Shown: piece by piece, positions 1 to 9,400 of the stretch
Position numbering within the stretch: the stretch's first letter is position 1
Layout of the letters: every line of letters begins with the position of its first letter
NCBI GenBank assembly: GCA_002887195.1
Contig: PJAB01000378.1
Span: forward strand, 1-28,423
Source: Chrysochromulina parva
Taxonomy: Eukaryota > Haptophyta > Prymnesiales > Chrysochromulinaceae
Length of the DNA stretch: 28,423 nt
Reading direction: 5' to 3'
Notes under the pieces: generated by a model
Databases searched by the model: none
Told to the model about the DNA's origin: nothing
Seen by the model: only the letters and a program-made list of their open reading frames with translations
Made by a program: the position numbers and the translations under genes

Positions 1-1
1 T

Positions 2-661
2 GTGCTATTTAAGAAGCGACCAAGTGCCCTGGAGCCTGAGGGTGACAAAGCACTCGACTTGGCCGCACCGGCGGCGGCCGCGAGGCCTGCACCGGCAGCG
101 GCTGCCAAACCTACACCCGCGGCGTCAGCGCCCAGTGGGCCTCGGCCAGTCCAGGCTTGCGCCGAGTGGGCGGCGGCGGGCGAATGCCAGGCCAATCCGG
201 CCTACATGCGCACACAGTGCCTCCTCGCGTGCCAGAGGGCAGACGCTGCACCGGTAGCAACTGCCAAACCTGCACCGGCACCGGCCGCGAGGCCTTCACC
301 GGCAACAGCTGCCAAACCTGCACCGATGCCGGCTGCCAAACCTGCACCGGCAGCGGCTGCCAAACCTGCACCGGCAACGGCTGCCAAACCTGCACCGGCA
401 GCGGCTGCCAAGCCCGCACCGGCAGCGGCTGCTAAGCCCGCACCGGCAGCGGCTGCTAAACCGGCAGCGGCAGCGGCTGCGACACCCGCACCAGCAGCGG
501 CTTCTCGACTTACTCGCTTCAACGACTTATGGAAGAAGCGACCACCAAGTGCCCTGATGCCAGAGGGCGGCGAAGCACTCTCTTCGCCAACTACCACTCG
601 ACTTCAAGAACTTTTGCAAAACTTGAAGTCCGACTTTGTAGCAGGTGAGTTTCCCGGATAA
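2..661 (+). CDS. ShKT-module, Ala/Pro/Lys repeat protein (5' partial)
   Basis: The frame is open to the left edge, so the real start is outside the window. The visible 219 residues contain one ShKT-type module (pattern CAEWAAAGEC, then NPAYM, then CLLAC; Cys53, Cys62, Cys73, Cys77), a disulfide-stabilised fold common in secreted or Golgi-lumen algal proteins such as prolyl hydroxylases. The name comes from a toxin fold, but nothing here suggests toxicity. The usual leading cysteines are not visible. Ten 8-residue units of the form KPAPAAAA follow (residues 89-168), probably an extended linker. The tail LWKKRPPSALMPEGGEAL (about residues 177-194) repeats the segment LFKKRPSALEPEGDKAL at the left edge, so the protein may be built of repeated [tail - ShKT - linker] units. 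Unspliced, it ends at the TAA at 659-661. A strong donor at 644/645 could instead splice to a stop at 759-761. Function unknown. Confidence 0.6.
   Translation: MLFKKRPSALEPEGDKALDLAAPAAAARPAPAAAAKPTPAASAPSGPRPVQACAEWAAAGECQANPAYMRTQCLLACQRADAAPVATAKPAPAPAARPSPATAAKPAPMPAAKPAPAAAAKPAPATAAKPAPAAAAKPAPAAAAKPAPAAAAKPAAAAAATPAPAAASRLTRFNDLWKKRPPSALMPEGGEALSSPTTTRLQELLQNLKSDFVAGEFPG
266..505 (+). repeat. 24-bp in-frame tandem repeat (KPAPAAAA units)
   Basis: Ten consecutive 24-bp units, each encoding an 8-residue block close to KPAPAAAA. The first units are more diverged (KPAPAPAA, RPSPATAA, KPAPMPAA) and units 6-8 are identical at protein level. The last two have drifted (KPAAAAAA, TPAPAAAS). This is a coding minisatellite and probably varies in length between strains. 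Confidence 0.9.
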
Positions 662-756
662 GGCGATTCGGCTCTAGAAGTGGAAGCGACTTGGTTGTTT
701 GTGGTGCACTGAACGCACGATTGTTGCATGCGTACCGTAGTCCGTTTCTTTGGCAG
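645..756 (+). other. Candidate terminal intron of the ShKT gene
   Basis: CAG|GTGAGT at 642-650 is a near-perfect splice donor. The stretch ending TTTCTTTGGCAG at 745-756 is a good acceptor with a pyrimidine tract. Splicing 644 to 757 makes GCC followed at once by TAA (759-761), so the tail would end VAA instead of VAGEFPG. This is inferred from consensus only. Reading straight through to the stop at 661 is equally possible from sequence alone. Confidence 0.4.
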
Positions 757-800
757 CCTAACGTGTTCTGAAGAGGAGAAGACGCGCTGATCACAGATCG

Positions 801-847
801 GTCATAAACGTTGGTGTGTTGTGAATGTAAACGTTCACACATCATAA
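801..847 (+). promoter_or_regulatory. Repeated TAAACGTT motif and small hairpin before the GT8 start
   Basis: TAAACGTT occurs at 805-812 and again at 828-835, 23 bp apart. The second copy lies partly inside an inverted repeat (TGTGAA 820-825, TTCACA 834-839). An in-frame TAA at 845-847 immediately precedes the ATG at 848, so the frame cannot extend upstream. The rest of the 186-bp gap between 661 and 848 shows nothing else recognisable. A regulatory role is inferred from position only. Confidence 0.25.
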
Positions 848-2077
848 ATGCTCCTCCTTTTGCGAACCTCGGCCAGCTTCGCGCTGGCCCTTACCATCTT
901 GGCACAGCCCCTCGTGGACAAGCTCCCACCTGCGCTCGAGGCGCTGCGCAGCTTCTCGCGGCCATCGACATCGACCTCTGCCTCGTCCGCCTGGTCGTCA
1001 ATCACGGAGCCTGCACCGCGGCAGCAGTCTGTGCAGCCGCCGCCGCCTCCGCCAAAGCCGCAGTCTTCGGAAGGATTTGGTTCTCCACAACCGGCCAGTC
1101 AGATGGCGTATGAAATTCGCATGAAGTTTGCCAGAGCGGAGCAGAACAAGGTGCCGTTGCCGCAAAGCTGCCGCGCCGCTCGTGTGACGGATGCTGCAGT
1201 GGTGACCCTCATCTCGAGTAGCGAGGGCTATCCTGCGGGTGCGCTGGCCATTTCGGCGGCGCTCGAGGTGCTCGAATCGGAGCTGCGCCGCATCGTTCTC
1301 GTGACACCTGCCGTTAATGCTGGCATCCGCGAGCTGCTGCGCTCGGCCGCGTGGGAGGTGCACGAGGTGCCCGAGATTATGTGCAATCAGGTGATGGGCG
1401 CAGGCGTGACGCCCGATAAGTACGACATTGGCATCAGCTACCAGCAGAAGCGCGCCAAGTGGCTCTCCACATGCACCAAGTTCCATGCCTGGGCGCTCAC
1501 CTCGCTGCGCAAGGTGCTCTTCCTCGACGCCGACACGCTTGTGCTCAAACCCGTCGACGCTTTGGTCGACCATCCGTCCGCGTTCGCCGCGGCGCCGGAC
1601 ACCTTCCCAGCTGACCAATTTAACTCGGGCGTCATGGTGATCACGCCGTCCGCGAGCGTCTTTGAAGCGCTCAAGGCGTGGAACCGCGTCAACGGCACGG
1701 CGGAGGGTGGCGACCAGTGCCTACTCAACGACTTTTTCGGCGAGTGGTTCTATGCTGCATGGGACGACGCGACCAACGGCCGGCTACCCTGGATCTTCAA
1801 CGTGGGCGCGGCGCACTACCCGCAGTACAAGACTCTCACGAAGATGCAGTCGCGCGATGAGCCCGCCATAGTGCACTTCGTGGGCGGCGAGAGTAAGCCC
1901 TGGGGCTTCATGATGCTCAAGTTTCAGGGTGCAGACGAATCCATCCCCGAAAACGCTCGGCAGCTCCTTGACGCGTGGGACGATATGTACTGGCTCGCCA
2001 AGACAAATCGCGTGTGCGCCGGCACGCTGAGCGCCGACGAGCGCGCGGCGGGAAGGTTGCTCTTGAGCAGCGCCTGA
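848..2077 (+). CDS. Glycosyltransferase family 8 (glycogenin/galactinol synthase-like), membrane-anchored
   Basis: A complete 409-residue protein. GT8 enzymes are retaining, Mn-dependent transferases that use nucleotide sugars. The N-terminus is hydrophobic (about residues 1-22), fitting a signal anchor or signal peptide. A Ser/Pro-rich stem with a run of six prolines follows (about 45-85), typical of Golgi type II transferases. The catalytic domain starts near residue 115. It has the DxD metal site D227-A-D229 in VLFLDADTLVL, then FNSGVMVI (N259), GGDQCLLNDFF (D289, Q290) and the C-terminal HFVGGESKPW (H343, G346, G347), all standard GT8 landmarks in the right order. The ATG at 848 is the only sensible start because a stop codon lies directly upstream. 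It converges on the giant minus-strand gene. The donor substrate and acceptor cannot be told from sequence; glycoprotein or polysaccharide synthesis in the Golgi is the likely setting. Confidence 0.9.
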   Translation: MLLLLRTSASFALALTILAQPLVDKLPPALEALRSFSRPSTSTSASSAWSSITEPAPRQQSVQPPPPPPKPQSSEGFGSPQPASQMAYEIRMKFARAEQNKVPLPQSCRAARVTDAAVVTLISSSEGYPAGALAISAALEVLESELRRIVLVTPAVNAGIRELLRSAAWEVHEVPEIMCNQVMGAGVTPDKYDIGISYQQKRAKWLSTCTKFHAWALTSLRKVLFLDADTLVLKPVDALVDHPSAFAAAPDTFPADQFNSGVMVITPSASVFEALKAWNRVNGTAEGGDQCLLNDFFGEWFYAAWDDATNGRLPWIFNVGAAHYPQYKTLTKMQSRDEPAIVHFVGGESKPWGFMMLKFQGADESIPENARQLLDAWDDMYWLAKTNRVCAGTLSADERAAGRLLLSSA

Positions 2078-2368
2078 GCACGCGGAGCGTGAGCGTCGGC
2101 CGGCCGTGTACGACCGGGGGGGGCCGAGTGTCACGCACACCACCACGTACATTCACAGACATTCCCGTTCTGCATGCACAGCCCATGAGCGCGCATGTGA
2201 GCGCATGCTTGGGGCCGTGTTGTTCGCGACTGTGCCATTGGCTGGGCAGCAACGAATGCCACTGGCTTGGCAGCGCGTGCAACGGCTGTTACACATGCCC
2301 CAACGGCGTGAGGCACACTCGATTGCTGCTTTCCGAGTACTTTCCGAGGATGGAATGGCAGCGCGTGA
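2078..2368. other. Intergenic stretch after GT8
   Basis: No supportable gene. It holds two near-identical adjacent ~26-bp segments (about 2233-2258 and 2259-2284, both of the form GCCAYTGGCTKGGCAGC) and the 13-mer GCGCATGCTTGGG at 2201-2213, which recurs at 2912-2924. Probably the 3' UTR of GT8 plus short repeats. Confidence 0.5.
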
Positions 2369-2860
2369 GGCAGCGCGCAGCGCGAGCACTTCCTTGAGGA
2401 GCTGCTGCTGCCGCCGGTCGATACACCGCCAGAGCAACTCGTTCAGTACTGCATGGCGGCACTGCGCGATAACGATAAGCCGTGCCCCGATGCAGGCAAG
2501 CTCTTCTTGAGCGCTTGGGGGAGACATGGTTCGGACCATTCATAACGGCGACCCTAACAGATTTCTCAAGTGGACTCGCACATCTCCCGTGTTTGACTCT
2601 CTCGTCGGCTGTGAGAGCTTCGCCGTGGATCTCGACCCTCCACGCCAGGCCGCCCCCCACCCGCACCAGGCTTTATGGTAGATACGCCCACCGCCCACCG
2701 CGCACCGGCCTCACAGGCTCTAGTCCACGACAGCAGGTCAGCGGCACGCAGATGCACATCACCCCTCCAGGCCGCCCCCACCCGCACGCGGATCAACGAG
2801 CTGAGGCGCGTCGACTTGAAAAAGTTCGATACGCGTCAGCAGGTGAAGGGTGTAGCATGA
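2369..2860 (+). pseudogene. Frame-broken small gene or exon set (conserved-looking algal domain, unidentified)
   Basis: Three coding-like pieces lie in order on the plus strand. Piece one (2369-2545 frame) reads REHFLEELLLPP and then ALRDNDKPCPDAG. Piece two, in another frame from 2511, reads GDMVRTIHNGD and then WTRTSPVFDSLVGCESF. Piece three, from about 2771, reads AAPTRTRINELRR and then LKKFDTRQQVKGVA with a stop at 2858-2860. Pieces one and two fit together if the five-G run at 2517-2521 has one G too many. Pieces two and three are separated by one copy of the local repeat, flanked on both sides by nearly the same ~20-bp C-rich sequence. The ALRxNDxPxPDxG and DMVR..HNGD patterns feel like a domain I have seen in algal proteins, but I cannot name it. 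It could be a decayed gene, a gene with an introner-like insertion, or a real gene with a sequencing error. A possible acceptor precedes CGCGAGCAC at 2381. Confidence 0.45.
2641..2788. repeat. Imperfect ~110-bp repeat, copy 1, flanked by near-identical C-rich ends
   Basis: The core GGCTTTATGGTAGATACGCC begins near 2669, followed by a CGGCCTCACAGGCTCT block and a GACAGCAGGTCAGCGGCAC block. Both ends carry the same CAGGCCGCCCCCACCCGCAC-like sequence (about 2646-2666 and 2768-2787, differing by one C), so this copy resembles an insertion with duplicated flanks. It sits inside the broken small gene. Confidence 0.7.
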
Positions 2861-2992
2861 GGCGAGAGTGTAGAAAAGGGATGCGAGCAGGCATGCTCAT
2901 GCCTGACATCCGCGCATGCTTGGGTCCCGAGCCCTCGCCACATGTGCCGTTGGGCCGCTCCCCGCGGCGGTTGTAAACTAACTTTCTTACTT
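2861..2992. other. Spacer with 8-bp inverted repeat
   Basis: CAGGCATG (2888-2895) and CATGCCTG (2898-2905) form a tight perfect inverted repeat. The 13-mer GCGCATGCTTGGG at 2912-2924 repeats the one at 2201-2213. No gene seen. Confidence 0.4.
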
Positions 2993-3200
2993 ACCCGCAC
3001 CGACTTCATGGTAGATCCGCCCGCCGTCGGCCTCACAGACTCTACGACAGCGGGTCAGCGGCACTGGGCCACATCACCCCCGGCCGCCCCCCCTACCCGC
3101 CCCAGGCTTTATGGTAGATACGCCCACCATCGGCCTCACAGGCTCTTCGATAGCAGCATGCACATCATCCCAGGCCACGCCCCGCCCGCACCAGGCTTCA
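2993..3200. repeat. Imperfect ~103-bp repeat, copies 2 and 3
   Basis: Copy 2 (TTCATGGTAGATCCGCCCGCC, from about 2993) and copy 3 (TTTATGGTAGATACGCCCACC, from about 3094) are spaced 103 bp apart, measured between the ATGGTAGAT cores at 3008 and 3111. Copy 2 keeps the GGTCAGCGGCAC block; copy 3 lacks it and runs into another CAGGCCACGCCCCGCCCGCACCAGGCTT-type end, so a fourth partial copy may start at about 3171. Copy 1 lies at 2641-2788. No terminal inverted repeats or transposase were seen. Confidence 0.7.
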
Positions 3201-3241
3201 TTCACAACACACCAACACGATCACAATGAGTCGAGTGTCGA

Positions 3242-3261
3242 CCCCACCCCACCCCCGCCCC
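3242..3261 (-). promoter_or_regulatory. Potential G-quadruplex in the 3' flank of the giant gene
   Basis: The plus strand has C4-A-C4-A-C5-G-C4, so the minus strand, which is the sense strand of the giant gene, reads G4-C-G5-T-G4-T-G4. Four G-runs with single-base loops are the strongest known quadruplex pattern. It lies 214-233 nt beyond the stop codon, so it may be in the 3' UTR or near the transcript end. Nothing else was recognised from 3201 to 3474. Confidence 0.5.
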
Positions 3262-3474
3262 ACCGGCCGCGGTATCGGCCCTGTGGGCGACAAGTGTTCT
3301 CTCGTGCCTCCGGTACAGGCTCCTGAGGTCTCCTTTCCGTCATCGTGTTTTTCTCGTGCTCGTGCGTTTACGCATCTCGAGATGTGCCGCGCGGAGAGCT
3401 CCTCGGACACTCGGCGGACCCTCTGTGTGGGATCCCAAGTTCGCCACCCAAGTCATCACCGAGGGAGGCGCCCT

Positions 3475-6400
3475 CTATAGTGAGGCCTCCAAAATAGTCT
3501 TGGCGGCCGGTTTCAGTTTTCTAAACGTCTCTTTTACATGCTGGTTGATCTTCAAGATCTTGGGCAGGATAGCCTCCTTATCCTTCATATTGGTGACGTT
3601 CACGTCCGGCTTCTTGAGGACTTGATGCATTTCCTCCGGATTCTTAGTGGAGACCAGATCTACAAGACCTTTGGCTGTCGTCTCGGTCGTTGCATTGTGG
3701 ATGCATTTGATCGTGTAGCGACGCTCAGCCTCCGTTGCGGGGCGGAGCCCATCGGCCGTGACCGTCTGCATCGAGCACCATGCCTCAGTTAGCGTCCAGA
3801 ACCTGGACGCGTACGACCCGTCGAGGAGAATGAGGACGCGCGCAGTCAGGTAAAAGTCGGTGATGGAGCCGAGCATCAGATCGAACTCGGCCTTCTCAAT
3901 CGTTGTCCGATCGCGCCCTTGGGGCATCGACGAGTAATCAAACCAGACCCATTCGATGGCTGGGTTTTCTTGCAGGTACTCCTTGATGGCTTTGAGTTGG
4001 TCGCCACCTAAATCGGGCGTTTCATTGTTTTCCCAGCGATGGCTCACGAAGAGGATGTTTGCCATGATGCCATCGGCGCGAAGAAACGCGGATGCGAGGG
4101 GCACGCTCCTCTTCGTTAGGTGGCCGTCCTTGCGCAGCGTCTGCATGAGAGGCAACGACTTGGTGCTGCACTCGCGCACCCATTTGGCAGGGACGAAGTA
4201 GAAGGAGGGTGCGTCGTCGTTCCAAGGATCATCACCAGTAGCAAGGAGGCTTCTGTGCTTCTCGATTTTCTTGGCCTGCTTCTCCTGCTCCCATTGGACC
4301 TCGTCGAAGCTATTCATAAATTGGTGGTCCTCGGGCAGCAGCTCCTCCTGCAGCTCAATGAGGAGGCGCTTGCGCTTCTGAGCATCGTTGAGCTCCAGCG
4401 AAGACGAGACGATGTGCGCTGTGTCACACGAGAAGACGCTCCGCTGCGCGAACGTGCCCGAGCGGAGGTTGGAGGCGGTCGGCTCGAGCAGCGCTTTGAT
4501 ACGAAAGCACGTGCTCCCCGGATAGACGAGCTCCTCCTCGAAGGGGTAGTACGAGAATTCGCGGATGGGGTACGCCTTGCGCGTGTGGATCTTGAAGATC
4601 ACCGCTGCCTCCATCGTGTCGAGATTCTTGGTGGCGTACGCGAGCGCGATCGCCGGGTCGGTGGTCATCGACGAGAAGGCGGGCCAGAGCACACGCTTGC
4701 CCTCGTGATACGTCACGTCAATCTCATCCTGCGCCATGGCATCTTTGCAGCCCCGAAGGTGTGTGTTGCCATCCAGAAACTTTCGGACGGTGCCATCGCC
4801 CGATGAATCCCGCGGCAGATGAATCCCGCGGAAGACGATGGTGCTGCGGGCATTGAGTGCCGCGAGCGCGCGGTCGAGGTGGAAAATGAAAGGCATCCAG
4901 ACCTTAATCTTCTTCGCGTCGCCTCCGCGCATGGCGGCGTTGGTGTCTTCATAAATGGACGACTGCATCGTGTACAGATGGAGCGCAAAGATGTGCTTCG
5001 GCGCGACGGTGCACCCGGTCGCCACCTTGTCCTGCACGAATAGTTTTGCGAACGCGAGCAGCCGGCTCATCTTGCCGTCGAACTCGTCCGCCCTCAGCTC
5101 TCCCTTGTGCGAGAAGGCGTCTTCATTCTTGTCGCCGAGCTTCTTCAAAAATTCCTCGAGCGGCTCGGCATGTTCCGCATAGTCGTCCGGATAGTGCTTT
5201 GGCACCACCATGTGCGAGCGTAGCCCACCGCCGTGCGTGAGGCGCGCATGCAGGGCCTCGGAGCAGCCTTCCTCGTCGAGGGCCCCGCCGCCGCCGTCCG
5301 AAACGCTTCGGCGGAGATGGCGAGGATCGAATGTAAGGAGCTCCCGATCTTCGGCGTCCGCAGCACGGTACGCACACTTGAGACGCTCGAGTGCCATCTT
5401 GTCCTTATGGCGCAGCGTCGCGCCTCGCCGCGCAAAGAGGTCGACGAGCTGCATCGCACGCACATGCCGCTGGTCCCCCTCGCTCATCTCGCAGATCTTC
5501 ACAGGCTCAAGATTACTCGCCGCGTCGCCGCCCACGCTCCCCGAGGACCGTTGGAAGTAGGCATACTCACCGGCCTCGTCCACGTGGGAGAAGAGCGAGC
5601 CGCAGCCAAAACGCTCCGCAGCGCTGCCATTGCCGCCGTCCCCACCTGTGCTGGTGGCGGCAGAGACGGCACCTCGGGGCATTGCGAGACGCGCAGCCTC
5701 AGGGCCGGTGAGCCACGCGACCCAGCTGGACCACATGAGTGCCGTGAGCCCCGAGGCAGACGTGGCGTACAGCACGCGCGCCGCCTCCGCCTGCCTTCGC
5801 TGCTCCTCGACCGGATCGGAGTCCTTGCCAGCCACGAGCGTCCTCTCCTGCAGCAATGCCTCGGCGGCGACAGGCTCGGAGGCGAGCGCGACCACCATCA
5901 TGCAGGTCCATCCGATGTCATTTTGGCACGCAGGGTCGCCGCCTTTACGCACAGCTTCCACCAGCTCCTGGCGCATCTCCTCCATCTTCTCCTTTGACCG
6001 GTCAAAGGAGCCCGAGAGCAGCGTTTTATCGAGAACGCTCCAGCACTCGTAGCGTCGGGCGTCGAGCTGCTTGAGGATGCGCGCATCGGCAACGTCGTGC
6101 ATCGTGCGGTTCCACTGGTCCTTGATGATGAGCGACTCGTCGAGGACGATGCGACCATTGATCGGGTCGAGGTTGCCCACGAGCATGCCGAGCATCCTCC
6201 GGCGCGCGCCGCCGAGCTTGGCGCACAAGTGCGCGAGGCTCGAGCCGGGCGCGAGATCATACCGCGTACAGGTCGACGGAGCGAGGATCCGACCACGCTG
6301 CGCATGGTACTTGATGAGCACCTCGGCCACATCCGTACTGCCGAGGATGACCGCCCACTCGAGGGGCGTCACATGGAAGTGACCCGCCCAGCGCGCGTCG

Positions 6401-9400
6401 ATGGGCACTTTGAGCTCCTTGAGCAGCAAGTTGACCACCTCTATCTGTGACTCCTCAATGGCACAGAAGAGGGCACGGCCGATGGGCGAGCCCATCGCGT
6501 GCAGCCGACGGACGGCGGCCACGTAGCCCATCGTCGCGGCCAGCTCGATGGGAAGCATGCCGTGCGAGCGTGCGCTCGTGCTCGCCGCCGCAATGTTCGC
6601 GCCTGACCAGTAGAGCTGGTTGAGTAGCGGCAGGTAGTCGTCGCCATAGGACGCGCACAGGTGGCACATGGTCAGGCCTTGCGGCTGCGTGTCGAGAGAC
6701 AGACCTCGGCGGATGAGCTGTGCGAGCACCTCAGCTGTCAAAACCAGCTGGTCGTTGCGCTGGGGACCGTGTGGGAAGCGAAGCGGCTTGACCATCGCGT
6801 CGGTGACCGCCGGCCACACACGCTTCTCCTCTGCTGAGCCACGGGCGATCTCTTCGGCATGCACCGCTCGCTCCCAAATCATGATCTTTTCGTCTTTCAG
6901 GAGCGTCCGCCAGCGCGGTGGTACGGAGACGCGCAAATCGAGATTCTGGGGGCGAGGGCTGGACTCTTGAATCTGGGGCTGCCCGATCCTCACGCCGACT
7001 TGACGCATGAAATATAAGCTGAGCGTCTCCAACGGGTTGTCAGGCCAGCTGCCCACGAGTGCATAACGGCAATGCGTGAAGATCCTCTCGAGCAGCCTGG
7101 TGCTGTCTTCCTCCTGTAATTTGACCACCTCGGAGTCCCAATCGCGCCCCAGTTGGTCCTGTGCTGCCGCGACGGGTGCCAGCTGCCTCATGGCCCCATC
7201 GGTGAGGCTGGCCAGCTCACCATCAGAGCCTGTGTCGCTGAAGGGCTCGGGGTCTGCAAAGAGAGTTGCCACCCACCGTTCCCAGTTGCCCGAATGGGCA
7301 CGCTCAAGCGCCCCCTTCAGATTGCATTCTGACCATGCCTTCCACTTTGCGTCATCGTCGGCGGAAGGCGCGGCCGTGAGCTCGGCCTCTTCTTCGTTGG
7401 TGCGTGCGCGCTTGAAGCGGCTGAGCAGCAGGTGGAGCCGCCGAAAGAGCCCGTGCTTGCGCGCATATGCTAACCACTGCGCCTCGAGGAGATCCTCGGC
7501 GCCCTTCTCGTTGGTTGGCTTGCTCCCCTCCTTCGCGATGTAGCGCATGAAGGCGTTGACCTTGCGCTCGCCCTCGTAGCACATCGGCCTCTGCTTCTTG
7601 CCGCGCACAAAGAACTTGAAGCACGGGATGGAGCCCTCCCAGTAGTACTTGCGGTCCGCCTGATTGAGCTCCGTGTCAAAGAGGCCGACGCGCACGTCGT
7701 CACATTCGGCAAGCAGCTTCGCGAGATCGAGCACGTGTGGCTTCGCTTTCTTCGATGCCGGGCACCAGTCCGCCGAAAAGACGACCAAGCAGTCGGCGTC
7801 GGCGTCGATCACCTCCTTGTCGAAGTTAGCCGCTGTGAACGTCCACAGACCCGGGTTGGTCGTGTTATCACGGCCACTCGGATTGACGATAAGCTGGCTA
7901 TCCGGCCGCGGCTGGCTGCAAAAGGCGCAAAATTTTGCATCCGGACCGTTCCGGAAGCCTTTTTGCGGCCCCGTCTCCACGCACGGCACCTCATACTTGT
8001 CATCGCAATGGTGGCAGCGCCACACGCCGAGCGCCGTATGCTCGACCCAAATGCGGCAGCTTGAGGCGGGCGAGGGCGAGAGGATGAGCGTCCGGATCTT
8101 CTTGAGGAGCGGCTTATCTTCATGGCCCCGCGCTCCGTGGTAGTCGCCAAAGAGGCGCAGCCCCGCCGTGGTGTCGAGCGAGAAAGGCCCGTCCGGCGCG
8201 AGGGCACTCGTGAGGGAAATTGCCGTTTCGCCCGAGGCGTCCGCGACCGCCGCGGCCGTAAGCTCGAGCATCATCTCGCCGTTGAGATAGACGCGCACGT
8301 GGGGGCTTAGCATGGGCGATTCTGTACGCAGCTGAACAGAGAGCGTCACGATCTGCCAAGCATCTGCGGCCATGCCCTCAGTCTTGAGCTGCGTGCCCTT
8401 GAGCGTCGCGGCGCGACACGTGCGCATGTGATCGTGCGGCCAGTACACCGGCGCACCAGCTGGTGCGGAGTTGGCGCCGTCAATGTGCACCACGGGGTCC
8501 ACAGCGTTAGGGCTGACAGAGAGGCCAAGCTGACCATCGTGGTACAGCACCAGCGACCCGACTGGCTGCTCTTGGTCACCTACGGCGCGGCGCAGCGTGA
8601 CGAGTTCATAAGGCTGACGAGCCCTTGGTGGCTTGAAAGGAAACTGCACCGCGAGGGTCAGGGCATACGCGTTGACGAACTTACATTTCGTCCACGCGTC
8701 GCTGAACGCTTGAGGGAGCTGCTGCTCGGTGTGTAATTCTTCGGTGTCCACCTTGAGATACGTTGGCTCAGGCAGCTTGAACAAGTATCCATTCTCAAAC
8801 GCGTCACTCTGGCGTGCGCCCCCCGTTTTTTGAGGCACGGGCGCGTGCTCACTCGGAGCGTACGTGATGAGCCGTGGGAGTCGGCGCCGCGTAAAGTCCC
8901 ACCGCCACCGCACGTCCTCCTTGATGAAGATCGGGTTCAGATCGGCGCCAGTTTCGCAATTTGCCTCCATCTCCTCGACCATCCGCTTGTAGTTGAGTGG
9001 CAGCTGAGCCTGTTCCGCCTCGACATGCCGTCGGTGGCTCGTCATCGCCTGACGAACTTCCTCTAGCAGCTGCGCACGCTCCTCGTCGCTAGGCTCGCGC
9101 GGTGTGGCATGGTGCGCGAAGAGCGCGTTGCACGGATCGTCAGCGTCGTAGGCCTCGCTTGCCTGGCGGACGCCGTTGAGGTACTGCCGAAACTCTTTTA
9201 TGCTGATCGTCAGACTCCCGTCCTTGTCCGCCGAGGTGATGAAGCGCAGCACGTCGACTGGCTTGCACGGCAGCCCTAATCTTATCAGCATGTCGAGCAC
9301 TTCCTCTTCGTCGAGCTCGCCGTCCGGGCTGTTGTCGAAATACGAAAAGGCATCTTCGATATTATTCCACTGCGACATGATCGAGAGGCGCATCGCGCGC

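Noticed and set aside
158..232. ShKT module as a toxin gene
   Set aside because: The module is a common structural fold in algal secretory proteins; a repeat linker context and missing cysteines give no sign of a toxin.
266..505. CRISPR-like regular repeat
   Set aside because: Units are contiguous, in frame and without spacers; this is a coding minisatellite in a eukaryotic gene.
202..597. Ala/Gly-rich frame on the minus strand opposite the ShKT gene
   Set aside because: It is the mirror of the 24-bp coding repeat; the plus strand has the recognisable cysteine module.
645..940. Fusion of the ShKT exon to the GT8 gene by splicing
   Set aside because: The donor leaves one extra base and none of the AG sites I checked near 876, 907, 922, 940 or 951 restores the GT8 frame; an in-frame stop precedes the GT8 ATG.
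3356..3625. 89-residue plus-strand frame across the end of the giant gene
   Set aside because: It overlaps the well-supported C-terminus on the other strand and shows no domain.
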